This document shows positions 34,265 to 46,857 of a stretch of 64,000 bases of DNA, in pieces. Below the pieces are notes generated by a model that had not been told where the DNA came from, did no database searches, and saw only the letters and a program-made list of their open reading frames with translations. This DNA is from Fomitopsis serialis. Its lineage: Eukaryota > Basidiomycota > Agaricomycetes > Polyporales > Fomitopsidaceae. The stretch lies in contig NW_025954984.1 of NCBI RefSeq assembly GCF_022376445.1, positions 1-64,000 on the forward strand, given 5' to 3'. Position numbers and translations under genes: made by a program. Each line of letters begins with the position of its first letter. The stretch's first letter is position 1.

Positions 34265-36782
34265 CCACCCCGGAGGCGCACTGCATGGCAGGCCAGGAGC
34301 TTCGGCGCGCAGCCCCTGTACAGAAACCTACAATAGCACGACGGTGACGCGTGGACGCGTTTCTCGAGCGGAATGCGCCCGCGTGTAGCATAAGCGGGGT
34401 GATTATCGAGCGGCGAGCTCGGGGTGACTTCTGCAGGAACGGACGACCATGCGGAGTTCATCAGCTAGCAGCGTATCAACGATTGAGACTTGCATACTTA
34501 GCATACCGGCAGAAGCCTGTCTTCATGATAAGCCTCGGTACTTCAGAGAGGACCGTGGGTGAGGTGTGCATTAAGGCACTTCGCGGCATTAGAGGCAGCT
34601 TCTTCCGTTCCAGCGTCCCGAGGACACACTGGGAACGAGAGATAATCGGGGAACGGCATCCGCATCTTCTGCAGACAATTCAATCGGTAGTAACAACTGC
34701 TAGAATTGCACGATAAGACTCATGGATGGGCTGGAGTCGATGTGAATTACTTACCTGGTGATACCTCGCCAGTGGCACGTTTCGCAGCCATTCGCCCAGA
34801 CACCGGTGGCGATTGACCTGGCAAGCTGTCCTTCGTTCCGATGTCTTACATGCGGAGACTCGGAGCGGCGCTGGCTTGCTCGCACTCTGCATTGATCGCG
34901 GCTGATCTGCATCCATTGAGATAGTAGAAGCCTCGCGGTGCTCAAGAGGTCGGACAAAGCCTCGTTTGGTTAGCATTTCCTGCGATAAGCAGCGTGCGTG
35001 CTGGGAACAGACCAGAAAGCACCTGAGCCGTGGGAGGCACGGGAGGCTTGGGCAGGGCAGATGGCGGATGGCTCGCCATGAGAGACATGAGAGAAGAGTC
35101 CAAGATGGCAACTCGTGTGGGCGTCTAACGTTCATACCATGCACCCGTATCCGGTCGCCTTCCAGATCAAATCGGCAGATCCGCCATCGACCTCTTGCGA
35201 TCGAACTTATTACATAAAGTTATTTGCCAGTGATTTGCTACTCGACTCGACCTTGACCGACTTAACCTCCCAGCGGCCTTCCGCTGTCAACTAGACGGGG
35301 AAAACTGATTGAGACTCGACGACCTAGCTGTCGTGCGTCTTGTTCGTTGATAGGGTGCCATGTGCACTTCATCGCCTTCAAAGAGTGGTGATTCTGAACC
35401 ACATGGGCAGGGCGAATGAGTGAACGCGTCTAGCTGGCAGTGGCCATGCAGGTGAGTATCGTGTAACATGTATCTGTCCAGATTTTTCCATGCCATATGA
35501 CGATGCCGCTGCCATTCAACAACAGGACAACCGGCCGGTCTCGCAGGGCTCGCCTTCCTACGATATTGGCGGGTCTAGATACTTAGCTACAGAGCTCAAG
35601 CACAATTCGTTCCAGAAGACACCGTCCAAGTTCGTCTCGCCTTGTAACTGAACCTAAGTCATGTACGTTTCATTGTCAATGCGGCGCTGATCCGATGCTC
35701 ACTTCGCGCCGCAGTCGGGCTCAATGTGACAATTCCTTCACCCGGACTACAGGACCACACCTTAGCCGACATCGGCGCAGCGTACGACATAGTTGTCTGT
35801 ATCATTTGACGTCTGTGCGTGTGCCAGGACCGGCTCAGTGGTTGGTTGATTCAATTACCAAAGTCAAGCTATGTCAATCACAACCGATGATTGCGATGCG
35901 GATGGACTGCGTTACAAATGCTTGACTGGTCTCGCCGTCTGGCGTTGCCTAGCGGAGAGCATGCAAACACTCCGCGTTCCGGCTCCACCTCTTTCGCACC
36001 ATCTGCGCCTCCGCCGCCGCCGTATTTACAATATGCAACACGCGGTCGACTCCATCGTGGTCTAGAACTTTAGGGAGACGTTGGGAGACGGCCCAACTGG
36101 GTGCCTTCGAAGTCAATGGTGTTCACCACCGCGACTGTGCTCCGCCGTGTTCCAAACTTGTGGCATGCCACCGCTCGCCAATGGGCCAGCTGCTGCGGAT
36201 TGTGATTTACCACGTGCAGCCCCTGTCCACACGGTAAGAGCCGGTGAAAGTCTACGCGTTGGAGGCTCGCTGATACATTGCGTTTCTCTTGCCACGGGGC
36301 TGCTGGCTGCGACGCATGCGACTCATGTGCCTAGGCATGCTTGATGCCGCCGGCCGATATACTCTACACTGTGCATGCGAAGCATGCTGTACGTATACAT
36401 TGTGAACGTCGTCGTGCGATACATGCAGTGAACATCAGTTACAATGACAGTGTCGCGTGGAAGCAAGCCAAGGAGACCCGGCTCAAGTACTAATACACTA
36501 GAATACATCTATTTGCGAGCGAAACAGCTACAGGGGTACAATCGGGCCCTCGCTATCCTTCTTGCACTCAGAGACGATCTTGTTATGATACATACGATGG
36601 TGCCGCTCCAACATAAGTCCATCGACATCGCCGGAAGTTTTGTCCGTCTTAATGAAGTTCTGTCCGTCCTAACGTAGTCCGAGTCTACGGCGCCGTAACA
36701 TCTGTCACCAGCAACGCCAGATGTATGAGTCCACGAGTGTTGCTTACCTCCGTTGAACAGCTTGCGGCAGCGGACGTCCCGC
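34265..36782. other. 2.5-kb gene-poor stretch
   Basis: No frame here carries a recognisable domain, and none can be linked by plausible introns into a longer product. No tandem array or inverted repeat stands out. It may contain decayed transposon sequence. Confidence 0.4.
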
Positions 36783-39149
36783 TCAATACAACCAAGGATG
36801 TTCCGTTCCACAACTAGCAGGCGGATTGGTCTCGTCCATGGGGTCTAGGCACGTCTCGACCCTTTGCGGCTCGATACAGACGATCCCGTACAAGTCCCTA
36901 CAGATCCCATATTTGACTTGGATGCGAGACCCGCAGGGCGCGAGGAACGTGAGAGACTCGAGCGTCGGCACGTACGCCGCGAACAGCTTGGCTAAGCACG
37001 TCCATTCGTCCCACCAGAGTTCGACGCCATCGTATTGGCGGCGCCAGCTCCGCTGGTCAACGGCAATGTCTTCTTTGTAGGACGTGCCCCTGCGCATGCG
37101 TTCCTCCATAAGCGGCAAGTCACAGGGCAAGGTCGCAGGCATAGGCTCGAGATCAAAGTTCCAGGTAAAAGACTTGAGATGCGGAAGCGCCGCCAGGTAG
37201 GATGCATATTGATACGTCGTCCCAGGCCACCTGTTCGATACACTCCAGTCCTGTCGAGCATTCTTGGAGAACACCAGCGTCAATGCAGATATATCGGGCG
37301 TAGCATCTGCTAGCATGCGGAAAAGCTCTTCGCCGACGAAGTAAAGCCCGATCAGAACCAAGACCCGCAGAGGTGCGCCACGAAGACTCGGACCTCGATC
37401 AGTTCCAATAACATGCCCCTGCTAAGGGCATCATAAGGGCACAGTGATATCTTGAGGTGCGTGAGGCGCAGGGACCCGCCGGCGCCGGCACCGTGCATAC
37501 AGCCTATGAGCCGAGGTAGATCTTCCAGCGCAAGGTCTTCAACGTGAACACGCTCGACGGTAAAGAGTGGGTTGTGGATAGCCCAGAATGGGTGGCCGGG
37601 TAGGTTCAACCCACACACAGGGTCAGCACGAAGGATGAGGGTCCGAACGTTGGAAACACGCGAGTTGCCATCACAATTTTGGAGTTGGTGAAGTCGATGT
37701 AATCGAAGACCAGGTTCACGACAGAGAGGATTTGAGGTAGTGAGACGAGGCTGAAGTCGAAACGAGGCGGACAGTCGAATAGATAAACTGTCCTGAGTCG
37801 CGTCATCTTCGCCATGGCAGTAAAGATAGCCTTCGATAGTTCGAAGGAATATAGCTGCAAGTCGCTAGTGTCTGTGGCGGCATGCAAGAGTTCGCCTATA
37901 CTCTGTCGCACAGGCCTGAAGAAACGGGTAGATCCACTGCGAAGGCCCATGAGTTCCAGGCACTCTTCGTTCCACTCGTTGACGATCGTCAAAGTACGGA
38001 TGCGCTTGAGAATATCTGGGCGGGACAGGAGGAGCGCGCAGTTTTCCATGAAGCGGCCCCGCGCAGCTCCGCCATGAGCCTCGAGGGAAGCCTCGTCGGT
38101 TATGCGTACTGTTATGGTCGATTCATATGGTGCCTGGGGAGGAAGGTCGAGTCGTAGTCTTAACGTACGGACCTGGAAACCTCACAGATGTCATGTACAG
38201 TCTGCAGTTCATATACATGGAGACGAACATTAGATGCATAATGCGCAGCCAGTCGCCAGATAGTCTTGCAGGTCGCGGTCAGAATTCGTGCGCCGCCGGA
38301 TCCGGCCAATTGGAGGATGATACACAATATCTCGACCGGGAGCTGAAGCAGCAGCAGGCGCTGGAACACCGGCTGCGAACCAGCTGTCAACAACGCGTTG
38401 ACCTGGTCTGTATATCGCGTTCAATAGAAGAAGGACAGGTGGCAGCTAAGATCGCAACTGACCGGCTTTGCGTAGGAGCTCCTCGACAAACAGACCACTG
38501 AGCTTGTATTTCGCTCTGAACTCCCTTTCCACTGCTGGACGTGAGATCTCGATATCCGTCATCTCGATCTGACTACCATCATAGGAGGGGAGTATTGTTA
38601 CGACGGTGACGATGTGTGGGCGAAGGCGATCGATATCCTCGAGAAAGACGAGCATGCGCGCATATAATGAGGAGTAACGCTTCTCCCAGCGACCGGTGAG
38701 GTCAAGAACGCCCTAGGCAGTGATCAGTGGGATGACAGCATACATATGGTATGTAGCTACATACCTCGTGGAATCCTATGAAGGTATCGAAGAACCGTCT
38801 TATTCGCAAGACATCGCCATACATACACGGGACACGATCAGGCAAGTTGCGGATGACCTCGTCGTTAGAGTCAATAACATCCCTCGCATCCGCTCCCAGC
38901 GATGCATCCACTCGACTCGGATTGCGCATGAATAGTGAATAAGCCCTCTGTCTGAAACGTGCTTCGACATCTTGGTACAATCTCATCCAATTGGAAGCTG
39001 TGATTCCATACGAGTGTCAGCGTCCGAGAGGGGGGAGGTGTGCGTCTAATATCCACTCAACAGACGGTCCACTCACGTTGATCATAGCTTTTACATCGAG
39101 CGAAGTCTGCAAATTCCTGCTTGATGTCTCGCTCGTCTTCGGAGTCCAT
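36783..39149 (-). pseudogene. F-box protein paralogue A, frameshifted
   Basis: Exon 1 starts at 39149 (MDSEDERDIKQEFADFARC) and ends in phase 1 at a GTGAGTGG donor, exactly as in paralogue B. Exon 2 encodes WMRLYQDVEARFRQRAYSLF, exon 3 KYKLSGLFVEELL, and exon 4 the F-box LPVEILCIILQLAGSGGARI (38360-38290). The large last exon has leucine-rich strands and WNFDLEP near its end. Two breaks are visible against paralogue B. A GT dinucleotide insertion in TGTGTG at about 37612 follows VLTL. A one-base shift near 37390 separates LLELIE from GAPLRVLVLIGLYF. F-box proteins recruit targets to SCF ubiquitin ligases; this copy would be cut short. Sequencing error is an alternative explanation. Confidence 0.7.
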
Positions 39150-39997
39150 TATTACAGGGTCTTCTGTTGTGGATCTTGTATAAGACGGTACTTGGTGGAG
39201 TGTTACTCGGGCGCATACACCCACCTAGTATTGTTCCCGTGACGCAAGGCAAAGGGGCCGATTCCTTCGCCGTGCGCCTCTCCGGATTCACTGAGGTGGG
39301 GGCTGCAAGTTACGGACTCTTGATCGAAGTCACTCGGTGGTCACCGGCAATGCTGCTGTAGTGGTTCTGACACATAAGTATAGTCATCCGGTAGTCTGAG
39401 GCCGAGGTAGTACCTGCCAAGATGTCCCGAATATTGAAGGTCCAGGGCCGAAGAAACGTATGTAGACTGCCTGTGCAGGCCGAGGAGCCTGAGAATTAGC
39501 GAGTAGGCGTGGAGGACTCGAGGAGGGCAACCTTAGGGCCGGGCGTTTCGCGCCACACGTTAACTTACCAGGTTGAATACTTCACTAAGCGCCGGTTCCA
39601 GGCCGGTTCCGGGTGGACGAGATCCAAACGGGATCAATCATCAGCGTCAACTCGATCGCCGGTGCGATCGGCGAGTCGGATCACCGTCTTCCGGCGATCC
39701 AAATTCGGCAAGCTGCGAGCCCGGACTTTACGGACACCCCTACTTACGTCGTATATCTTTCTGGCTGAAGCTGACCCAACGCTGCGCAAGAGATCCGTAG
39801 CGCAAGTTGTGAAGGTACTGGATCGAGGAGACTGACTCATTCTACGTACCAAGGCGATGCCACTGGAACACTCGGGCCGCCGGCCGCTCACCGTCATCCA
39901 TATCTGGTACCAGTACTACTAGTACTTCCGTCCTTCTGCACTTGTTTTCGAACCGCCACCACTGCGAGCTCGAGTCTTCCAATATCTGTGCCCTCCG
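39150..39997. other. Shared divergent upstream region
   Basis: This separates the 5' ends of F-box A (minus) and MYND paralogue C (plus). It should hold both promoters. No gene is supported inside it. Confidence 0.4.
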
Positions 39998-41834
39998 ATG
40001 TCTTTTCAGCAGCGGTTGTCCGGGATTGACACTGATTGGCTTCCTCTTTCACTTCTGCCGAAAACAAACTTACCAGTATGCTTGCCACAGGCTCTGCTCG
40101 ACGAACTCAAACTCCAGGTCGATCCAGACTTTTACTCTGAGCAGTCGATCATCTTCGGGCGCGACGAAAAGGATGCCAGAGTGTTCCCTATGCGTCACTT
40201 GATACTACGACACTACGTACTCGCACTAGGAGACGCGGATACGACAATCGACGAATCATGGGCCGGCCATAACGACAACGATTAGTCCCTCCCGCAGATC
40301 ATGCCCGATGGGAGCGGGAGCACATACCTCCACTTCGCCGTCAGGCTCGATGACGTGCCGTTCGTATACGAATGCATCCGTCTTGGGGCCGACGTCAACC
40401 GTAGGGACGTCAAGGGGCAGACACCGCTGTACTGCGCCATGCACGAGTTGTTTGGGTTCTCACTCGAACTGGCAGAGCGACAGCTGCGCCACAAGGGCAC
40501 CGAGGACGAAAGCCTCGCCATATCCACCATCGCGCGGTTGCGACACATAGCGAAGATTCTAGTCGAGCAGCACGCCGATATCAAAGTTCCGCCTCACGGG
40601 GATCTGCTCTACCACGTTGTCAGCCTCGCTTGGGTGACCCTCGAAGTAGAACTACTCGAGCTGTTTGGGCTCTACGGAGTCCCTTCTGACTACTTCGAAT
40701 TCCTCTCGGAAGCCCCGGATCCACAGTTGGATACTTGGGAAATCAATCCCGCCGGAGTATCAGCTTGCAGGGAGCTGGCGGCGCGTTTCGCTGCTACTTT
40801 ACCATCGAGAATGGAACCAATAACGCGACCACCGCGTAAATGCCCTTGTTTGTCGGGAAAGCCACTCGCCGAATGTCACGGATCGGGTGACCACCCATAT
40901 CCTCCCACATTTGCGTGCATCTGCAGGTCGACGAAGACATATGAAAACTGCTGCAAACGCAGAGCCGAATTGGTCGAGAGATGGGACCAAGAACGGGGGT
41001 GCATGGCTGTCACCCAGCGCAAGATGGAAGGGAATACGACGACCTACATCTCCTTTACCTCTGTGGGCACGGCAAGGAACACCGTATGGCCGGATACGGG
41101 AAAGAAGACTCCGTCAGAGCTCGTTGAGATGGCCGTCGAGTATAACGACACCCAAAACGAAGAGAAAGCTGACCCGGCTTTCCGGTATGTGGTGACTGAA
41201 TTGAACTATCTGCCTATGTCAGTGCTCCATGCCGAAGAATCCGTATTCGTCTGACAGATGAAACATCTTCAGGCCTGAGGGAGACTGGCTGGGCTCAAAA
41301 TCCCTGGGCAAGAAACTCAGCCTTGGCTGGAATCTTTACGTCGACCAGTACATTGCATCCGGCCAAGACACTCGGAGTGTCTCCCAGATCGAACGGGCTG
41401 CCAAGCTGGATCCGTTTTGGCAGCCCCTATGGAAGAGATGTGAGGCATCCGGATGTAAGACGATAGAGCGTCCAGGGCTCAAGATGAAGCGCTGCCATGG
41501 GTGTCAAAAGGTTCGTGATCCTCGTCATTGTACGATCCCATGTTTGTTCATCTGGCAGTATAGATATATTACTGCGGCGCGCCGTGCCAGAAAGCACATT
41601 GGAAGGAGCACAAGGATGCATGCAAGAGACAAGACCACCCACTCCAGATGTTGCGATCGCAGAGGATCTACTCAACTATTCTCAACGAGATCATCAAACC
41701 TGCGCAAGAACGGTTACTGCAGGGCTCAGAGTACGTGCATGTATCCTCGCAAGTTTGTACTAATTCTGAACATTTTCACATCTGACGGCTGTAGACCAAC
41801 AAAGCCTGCAGACTCCGAGGAACCTGCTATTTGA
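39998..41834 (+). pseudogene. Ankyrin/SEC-C/MYND-finger paralogue C, one nonsense codon
   Basis: Four exons (39998-41217, 41273-41510, 41564-41730, 41795-41834) match paralogue D in every boundary and phase. They would encode 554 residues. The only defect is TAG at 40283-40285 (codon 96), where D has TGG (TDWSLPQ). Domains in order are an ankyrin-like segment (YLHFAVRLDDVPFVYECIRL), a SEC-C zinc motif (CPCLSGKPLAECH), a second Cys cluster (CICRSTKTYENCC), and a C-terminal MYND finger formed across exons 2-3 (CEASGCKTI, RCHGCQK, YYCGAPCQKAHWKEHKDAC). MYND fingers bind proline-rich partners. The rest of the frame is undamaged, so the mutation is recent, suppressed, or an error. Confidence 0.85.
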
Positions 41835-42286
41835 GGCCGCGCTAACTGCGTGAGTTTAATATGCATTGGAGATGATACCTAGCTCATAGACACATTTGTA
41901 AAGCTGCCATTGTTGTACGAAGGAGTCGGGTGAGCTAAAGATCATTGACGGCGGATTTTGCAGAAACGGTATGACCTGTACGAGCACCGTGTATGTGCAG
42001 CCCAAGAGGGCGCATTGTAGACGACCCAGGACCGAACGCAATCTCATGTAAGTAACAGCTGCTTGCGTATGAGCTGGCCCGACGCGTGGATGTACGCGCC
42101 GCGGCTGTGAGGCGCGACGTCATCGCCCGAAAAGGTAAGCCGGACGGAGGGCGGGGCGCGCCACCTGATCGGGAGGGCCCCCAGGTCCCAGACGCGTCAG
42201 GGTGTCACCCAGTAGGCCGACGCCCCACCGTGTATATAGCCCATCCGCATCCGCCCCTCCGCCAGCATATAAACTCTCCACCCACC
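41835..42286. other. Intergenic with promoter of the next gene
   Basis: No gene is visible. The right part holds the upstream region of the coiled-coil gene that starts at 42287. Confidence 0.45.
42233..42238 (+). promoter_or_regulatory. TATA box candidate
   Basis: TATATA lies 49 bases before the ATG at 42287. A second TATAAA at 42268-42273 is too close to the start codon to be the main box. Confidence 0.4.
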
Positions 42287-43569
42287 ATGTCCGCCACCCC
42301 AGACATCCCCGCACCCACCCCATCCAGCGAACAGAGCGTATACTTCGACGCACCCATCATGCACTTTTTCTCTCGCAATAACGACGACAAAGCCCACGAC
42401 GAGCCTACGCAGGTTGCGGACACCAATGGCGCGCATCAGGGCACTGACCCCCAGCCGTCTGTCGCGATCGCTCCTGACCCAGTCGTGAACCGCTACCACG
42501 AGAACCTCGAGGACGAGCAACAGCAGCTCGACGACAAGAAGCCGGCCGCGACCACCTTGTCTGCTATTCCCGAAGGCTCCCACAGACGTGCGGGCAGCCC
42601 GCCGTCTGATTCAGGCTACGGCTCGTCCTCGCCCAACACGGCCGCCCGCCCACCAGAGCGATCTGCCTCCCGCGCGTCGCGTAGAAGTCTCAAGCCTGTC
42701 CCCGTCGTCTGGAAGGACGGTCAGCCTGGCAGCGAAACCGATGACGACACCTACGCTGATCCAGGAGCCGACAACCGAGCTCGACGCGCGACCTCTATGC
42801 GCTCACTCCGCACGTCCACTAGTCGGCGCGATCGTGATGGCTATGACCACGAAAGCGTTCGAAGCACGCCCGCCTCACGCTTCTCGGACCGCCGCCGACG
42901 CGTAAGCCTGAGCGGGGGCAGTTTTGCGGGAGGCGCAGGGACAATCGGCCCTGAAGCAACACCCCAACTAGACGATACACAGTCATTCGTGGCAAGGGCG
43001 AAGAGCGCGGAGGCAGAACTGACTCCGAAGCAGAAGTCTAAGATCGAGAAAGCTTCAGGTACAGACCTTTTCGTCAGCACTCAGGAACACTACTCACCAG
43101 TACTGGAGTACAGCTAAGGAGGGCAAGCGCCTCTCGAAAGTGCTGAAGTCCGAAGCGAAGTCGGAGGCGAAAGCCATCGAGCAGGCCATCCGCGAGCTCG
43201 CGGATATTCAGAAGATGCAGAAGACCGCATTGAAGGAGGAGAGTCGCGCGGTCGCCAGCCACGCGAAGGCGCTGCGCACATTCCACAAAGAGGAGCTGGA
43301 GTACCTCGCCGCTCGGGCACGGTATGAGAAAGCGCAGGCCGAGCTGGCAGCGGTGGAGGACGGCAGAGACGCCGCGCGCGAGCACGCACAGGAAGTCACG
43401 GAAATGATGCAAGAGAAGAGTAAGGAGGTTGACTGGTTGCGGGCGCAGAAGGCTGCAGACGATGTAAGTTGTTCCCCGTTGCATTTTCATGTACGCACCG
43501 AACTTGACAAATTTGTGACTGTAGCGCGAACGACAGGCGAAGCTTGTGCAATTAACGGGCAAGTCATAA
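42287..43569 (+). CDS. Coiled-coil protein resembling fungal Ncp1-type DNA-binding proteins
   Basis: Three exons, 42287-43058, 43114-43463 and 43525-43569, join in phase to 388 residues. The start (MSATPDIPAPTP) follows a TATA-like box. The first 255 residues are Ser/Pro/Arg-rich and look disordered (DSGYGSSSPN, SRASRRSLKPVP, RRRRVSLSGGSF). From LTPKQKSKIEK on, the sequence is a long Lys/Glu/Ala helix ending REEHAQEV-like heptads, EMMQEKSKEVDWLRAQK and RERQAKLVQLTGKS. That pattern recalls basidiomycete proteins annotated as DNA-binding protein Ncp1. The name is from memory of the pattern, so treat it as a lead. Confidence 0.72.
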
Positions 43570-43833
43570 CTCCCAACGCACCTAGGGGTCCTCAGTGTGC
43601 TTCATAAGACTTGATACCCATAGCATGACGAAGACTTTTTGATGTTCTGCACGACAACTTAAGGGCAAGAGCCAACAGACGCGACCAACGTGACCGTGAC
43701 GCGTACGATTGAATAATTGAGCGCTTGTGCCACAATTGCGCTCTTGTTCAAGCCACACGACTTGATCCTTGCCGCCATCTCTGTGTCTGCTGCCACTCGG
43801 GGTGAAACCAGTACCAATCACAATTTACGCCAC

Positions 43834-46158
43834 ATGGACTCGGATGACGAACGGATACTGCAAGAGGAGGAGGCAGAATCTGCGCGAAACGTATTTGAGC
43901 TTCGTGAGTGGGTGCTCCTTTGTGCAAACGCGGCCGGACGCGTGCTGACCTCGTGCGACTCGTGATCCCATCCGGGTTGGGACCGGATACAGCGCAGCGA
44001 CCGCCGGTGTGGATCAGGACCTACGAGCGGGAAGAGTTCGCTATACGGCGCGAGTATGTGCTCCGCACATTAGATGCGAAGGAACAAGGCATCCCGTTAG
44101 ACAGCAGCGGCGACATCCGGGGGATGTGGCGTATCCGTCGGCTGTGGACTAGCGTCGCTGGGTTCTACGAGGTATGTGTCTCGCTTCCTTACGCGTATAC
44201 CGTTTGTGCTGACGGTCAGCCATCCTGTCCCGATGCGTAGGGCAAGTTGGACCTTGCGGGGCGGAGCGAGAGGCGTTGGTACTCGCTAAAGAGACGGTTT
44301 GACCGATTTATGGTGGACGTGGCGTCTCTACGCACACATATACTCACACGCCCGCCGACGGTGCTGGATGGCAGCTGCGAAGCGTTACTGCTCATCGTCT
44401 CGTCGCCCTCCGCCCTTAACGACTTCAAGCACAAGTACAAGCTAGGCTACGTCGACCTCCCGGAAATCCTCGCAATACCTGGTGAATGCTCTCCATTCCG
44501 TGCTGTACAGGGACGTGTGCATGCTAATCCACGCCTTGTAACCAGAGATGATGGACGCCTTGTATCCCGGCTGTCCCAAAGCTGTGATTCAGAAGCTATT
44601 TCTGACAGACCTCCCTCCGGAACTGCTCCTCTACATCTTTGAGCTTGCTCACATCGACGATGCGCGCGCGCTCGGTGCCACTTGCCACGCCCTCAACGAC
44701 CTGTCGTTGCCCTACATATACCAAGTATGTTCGTTCTGTAGCTCATATCACTTCCCTGATTGGAACCATTCTACAGACACGGCGCCTAGTGCTACATGTA
44801 GACCCGACCTATCTCGAGAAGGCGTTGGAGGAATTCTCAGATATGGACAGGCGCTATCTGACTCATCTCAGTGCACGAATGCGCACGAACCTCCTCGCAG
44901 ATTTCGGCTTCCTCCTCGCGCGCGATGACATCCTCAAGCGCGTCGAGCACCTGGTCATCCAGAGCCTCTGGACGCCTAACTTGGCGTCCGCGGCGGGCTT
45001 CAATGCCCGACGCGAGGCGCATAGTACATTCTTCTCGCCGATATGGAAGCAGATCGAGGCTACCTTGTCCGCCGTGACGAACCTGCGCGAGTTCAATATC
45101 GAGAAGATCGTTATCACGCAGAACATGATCCATGCGATAGCGTCGTTGCGCGGGCTACAGACACTCAGCATACATAACTGCCCTGTCTACCAGGTCGCGC
45201 CATGGGAGATGCCCCCACCCTCTCGACCGTAGTGAACCTGATTTTATTCCCGCAGAATGTCCCAGGCGCAGAGATGCTCGAGATGATCGGGCTGGTCCCC
45301 AACGTCCGCTCGCTCACTGTCACGGGCCTCCCAAGGTGGCCCTGCACGCTTCCGATCGACGACTTCCGCAGACAGTGCAACCCTTTCCGCGTCGTGGAGC
45401 GGGTCAACTTCAGCCACATCGACAATGAGGATGTCTTTTTGCTGTTCAACTGGATCCGCGAGGCCGCCGTCACCGCAGAGCACGGCCTGCGGATCACGCA
45501 CCTCCGACTCGAGCTCAAGTACGGCCTGCAGAGGGATGAAGTCTTCCAGCTTATCGGCGCGCTGGAGGGCGCACCGCTCCGGACGCTCGCCCTCGAGGGC
45601 ATCTCGTACGTCGAGGCGGACCTTTTCACGCACCTCGCGGAGGCGTTCCCGAACCTCAGCGCGTTGACGCTTATCCACCGGCAGAACACACCGCAGAGGG
45701 CGAGCAGGCCGAGTCGGTGGCCCGACGCGACGTGGGAATACGCGGCGCGGCTCGCAGCGTTCCCTTGCCTGCGACACTTCATGTGGAACTTCGACCTGCG
45801 GCCGCTGCAGTGCAGCACAACGTTCGACCTGCCGTACGCGGAGGCAGGCTATCCTGCGACGACGGGGCAGGAGCTGTACAGGCACTTTGAGGAGAACTGC
45901 TTCGAGACCGCGTGGGACATCCTGCCGCGGCTGTTCTGCGCGTACTGCCCGACGCTCGAGGCGCTCATCTTCTCAATGCTGGACGTAGTGTTGCTGGAGT
46001 TCACGATGGCGCGGTCTAAGACGGGTAAGCTGGTCGTGCAGGTGAACGGGGAGCCCGGGCATAGTGATCTGTGTGTCAGTAACAACCCGATCTGGCCAAC
46101 GAACACGAGCTTTGAGAATCCGTGGCATGTTCGGGGACGTCCGCTGCAAAGACCATGA
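43834..46158 (+). pseudogene. F-box protein paralogue B, one apparent frameshift
   Basis: Exons 43834-43903, 43993-44171, 44241-44481, 44546-44724 and 44777 onward join in phase. Exon 1 begins MDSDDERILQEEEAESARN. Exon 4 carries the F-box LPPELLLYIFELAHIDDARAL. The last exon begins TRRLVLHVDPTYLEK and has leucine-rich strands. Near 45195-45205 the frame must slip by one base to pass from NCPVYQVAP to TLSTVVNLILFP. Paralogue A reads through the equivalent place (FDCPPRFDFSLVSLPQILSVVNLV). Without the slip the product ends at 45232 after about 375 residues and lacks most of the leucine-rich region. An unspliced sequencing error is possible. A working product would be a substrate receptor of an SCF ubiquitin ligase. 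Confidence 0.72.
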
Positions 46159-46365
46159 ACCTGAAGCATCAGGAGACGACACGGACTATGGAGGTTGTTT
46201 GACTTATATACTCATGATCAGTGCCGACCCTTGACATGTACTTACTATTGGATCTCTGCTCTGTTAACGTTACTACTGTATCTCACTCGTGATACGCCTC
46301 GATCTGTAACATACGCATAAACTTAATCACTGAGCATACTCCCGACCGTGCTCTATGATGGCGAT

Positions 46366-46476
46366 ATGATGGTGCCAATCATCCGAAGGGACAATACTAT
46401 ATACTAACAATCTATTAGTACAACAACACATAGTAAGTTACTCGAAACGTGATAGAAAGCGGACACACCGGGGCCT
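46366..46476 (+). repeat. Direct repeat flanking the MYND D gene, copy 1
   Basis: Landmarks ATGGTGCCAAT, GGGACAA, CAACAAC, TAAGTTACTCGAAA and AAAGCGGACACACC occur in this order here and again at 49111-49207. This copy lies in the 3' flank of F-box B. Confidence 0.75.
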
Positions 46477-46857
46477 GTTTTCAGTCGAACGCAATCTCCC
46501 AGTCACACTGACAGAGATAATCGCGCATATCAACATGCAGTATTAACGCACCCGGGCCAGAGGCGTAACTTAACCTCTGCAAGTCTGACCAAACTCATCA
46601 TGATGGCTACTACATGAGATTGCATACGGTCCTTGGTGCTGTACAACGCGAGTCCTTGAGCTGCACTGCGTACCGTGACGATTGCCACTGGCTGCGCAAA
46701 TCTTACTGATCCCCCCAAGTCGATGATTGATGATGGATTCAACGGCTGCCAGCACGACTCCGAATCCTTCGTACAACACTAGCAGCTATAGAGACGTGAG
46801 ACCAAAGTTTAATGCTACCTCAGCATGCAAAGTGAACTCACTACAGTCGGCGCAACG

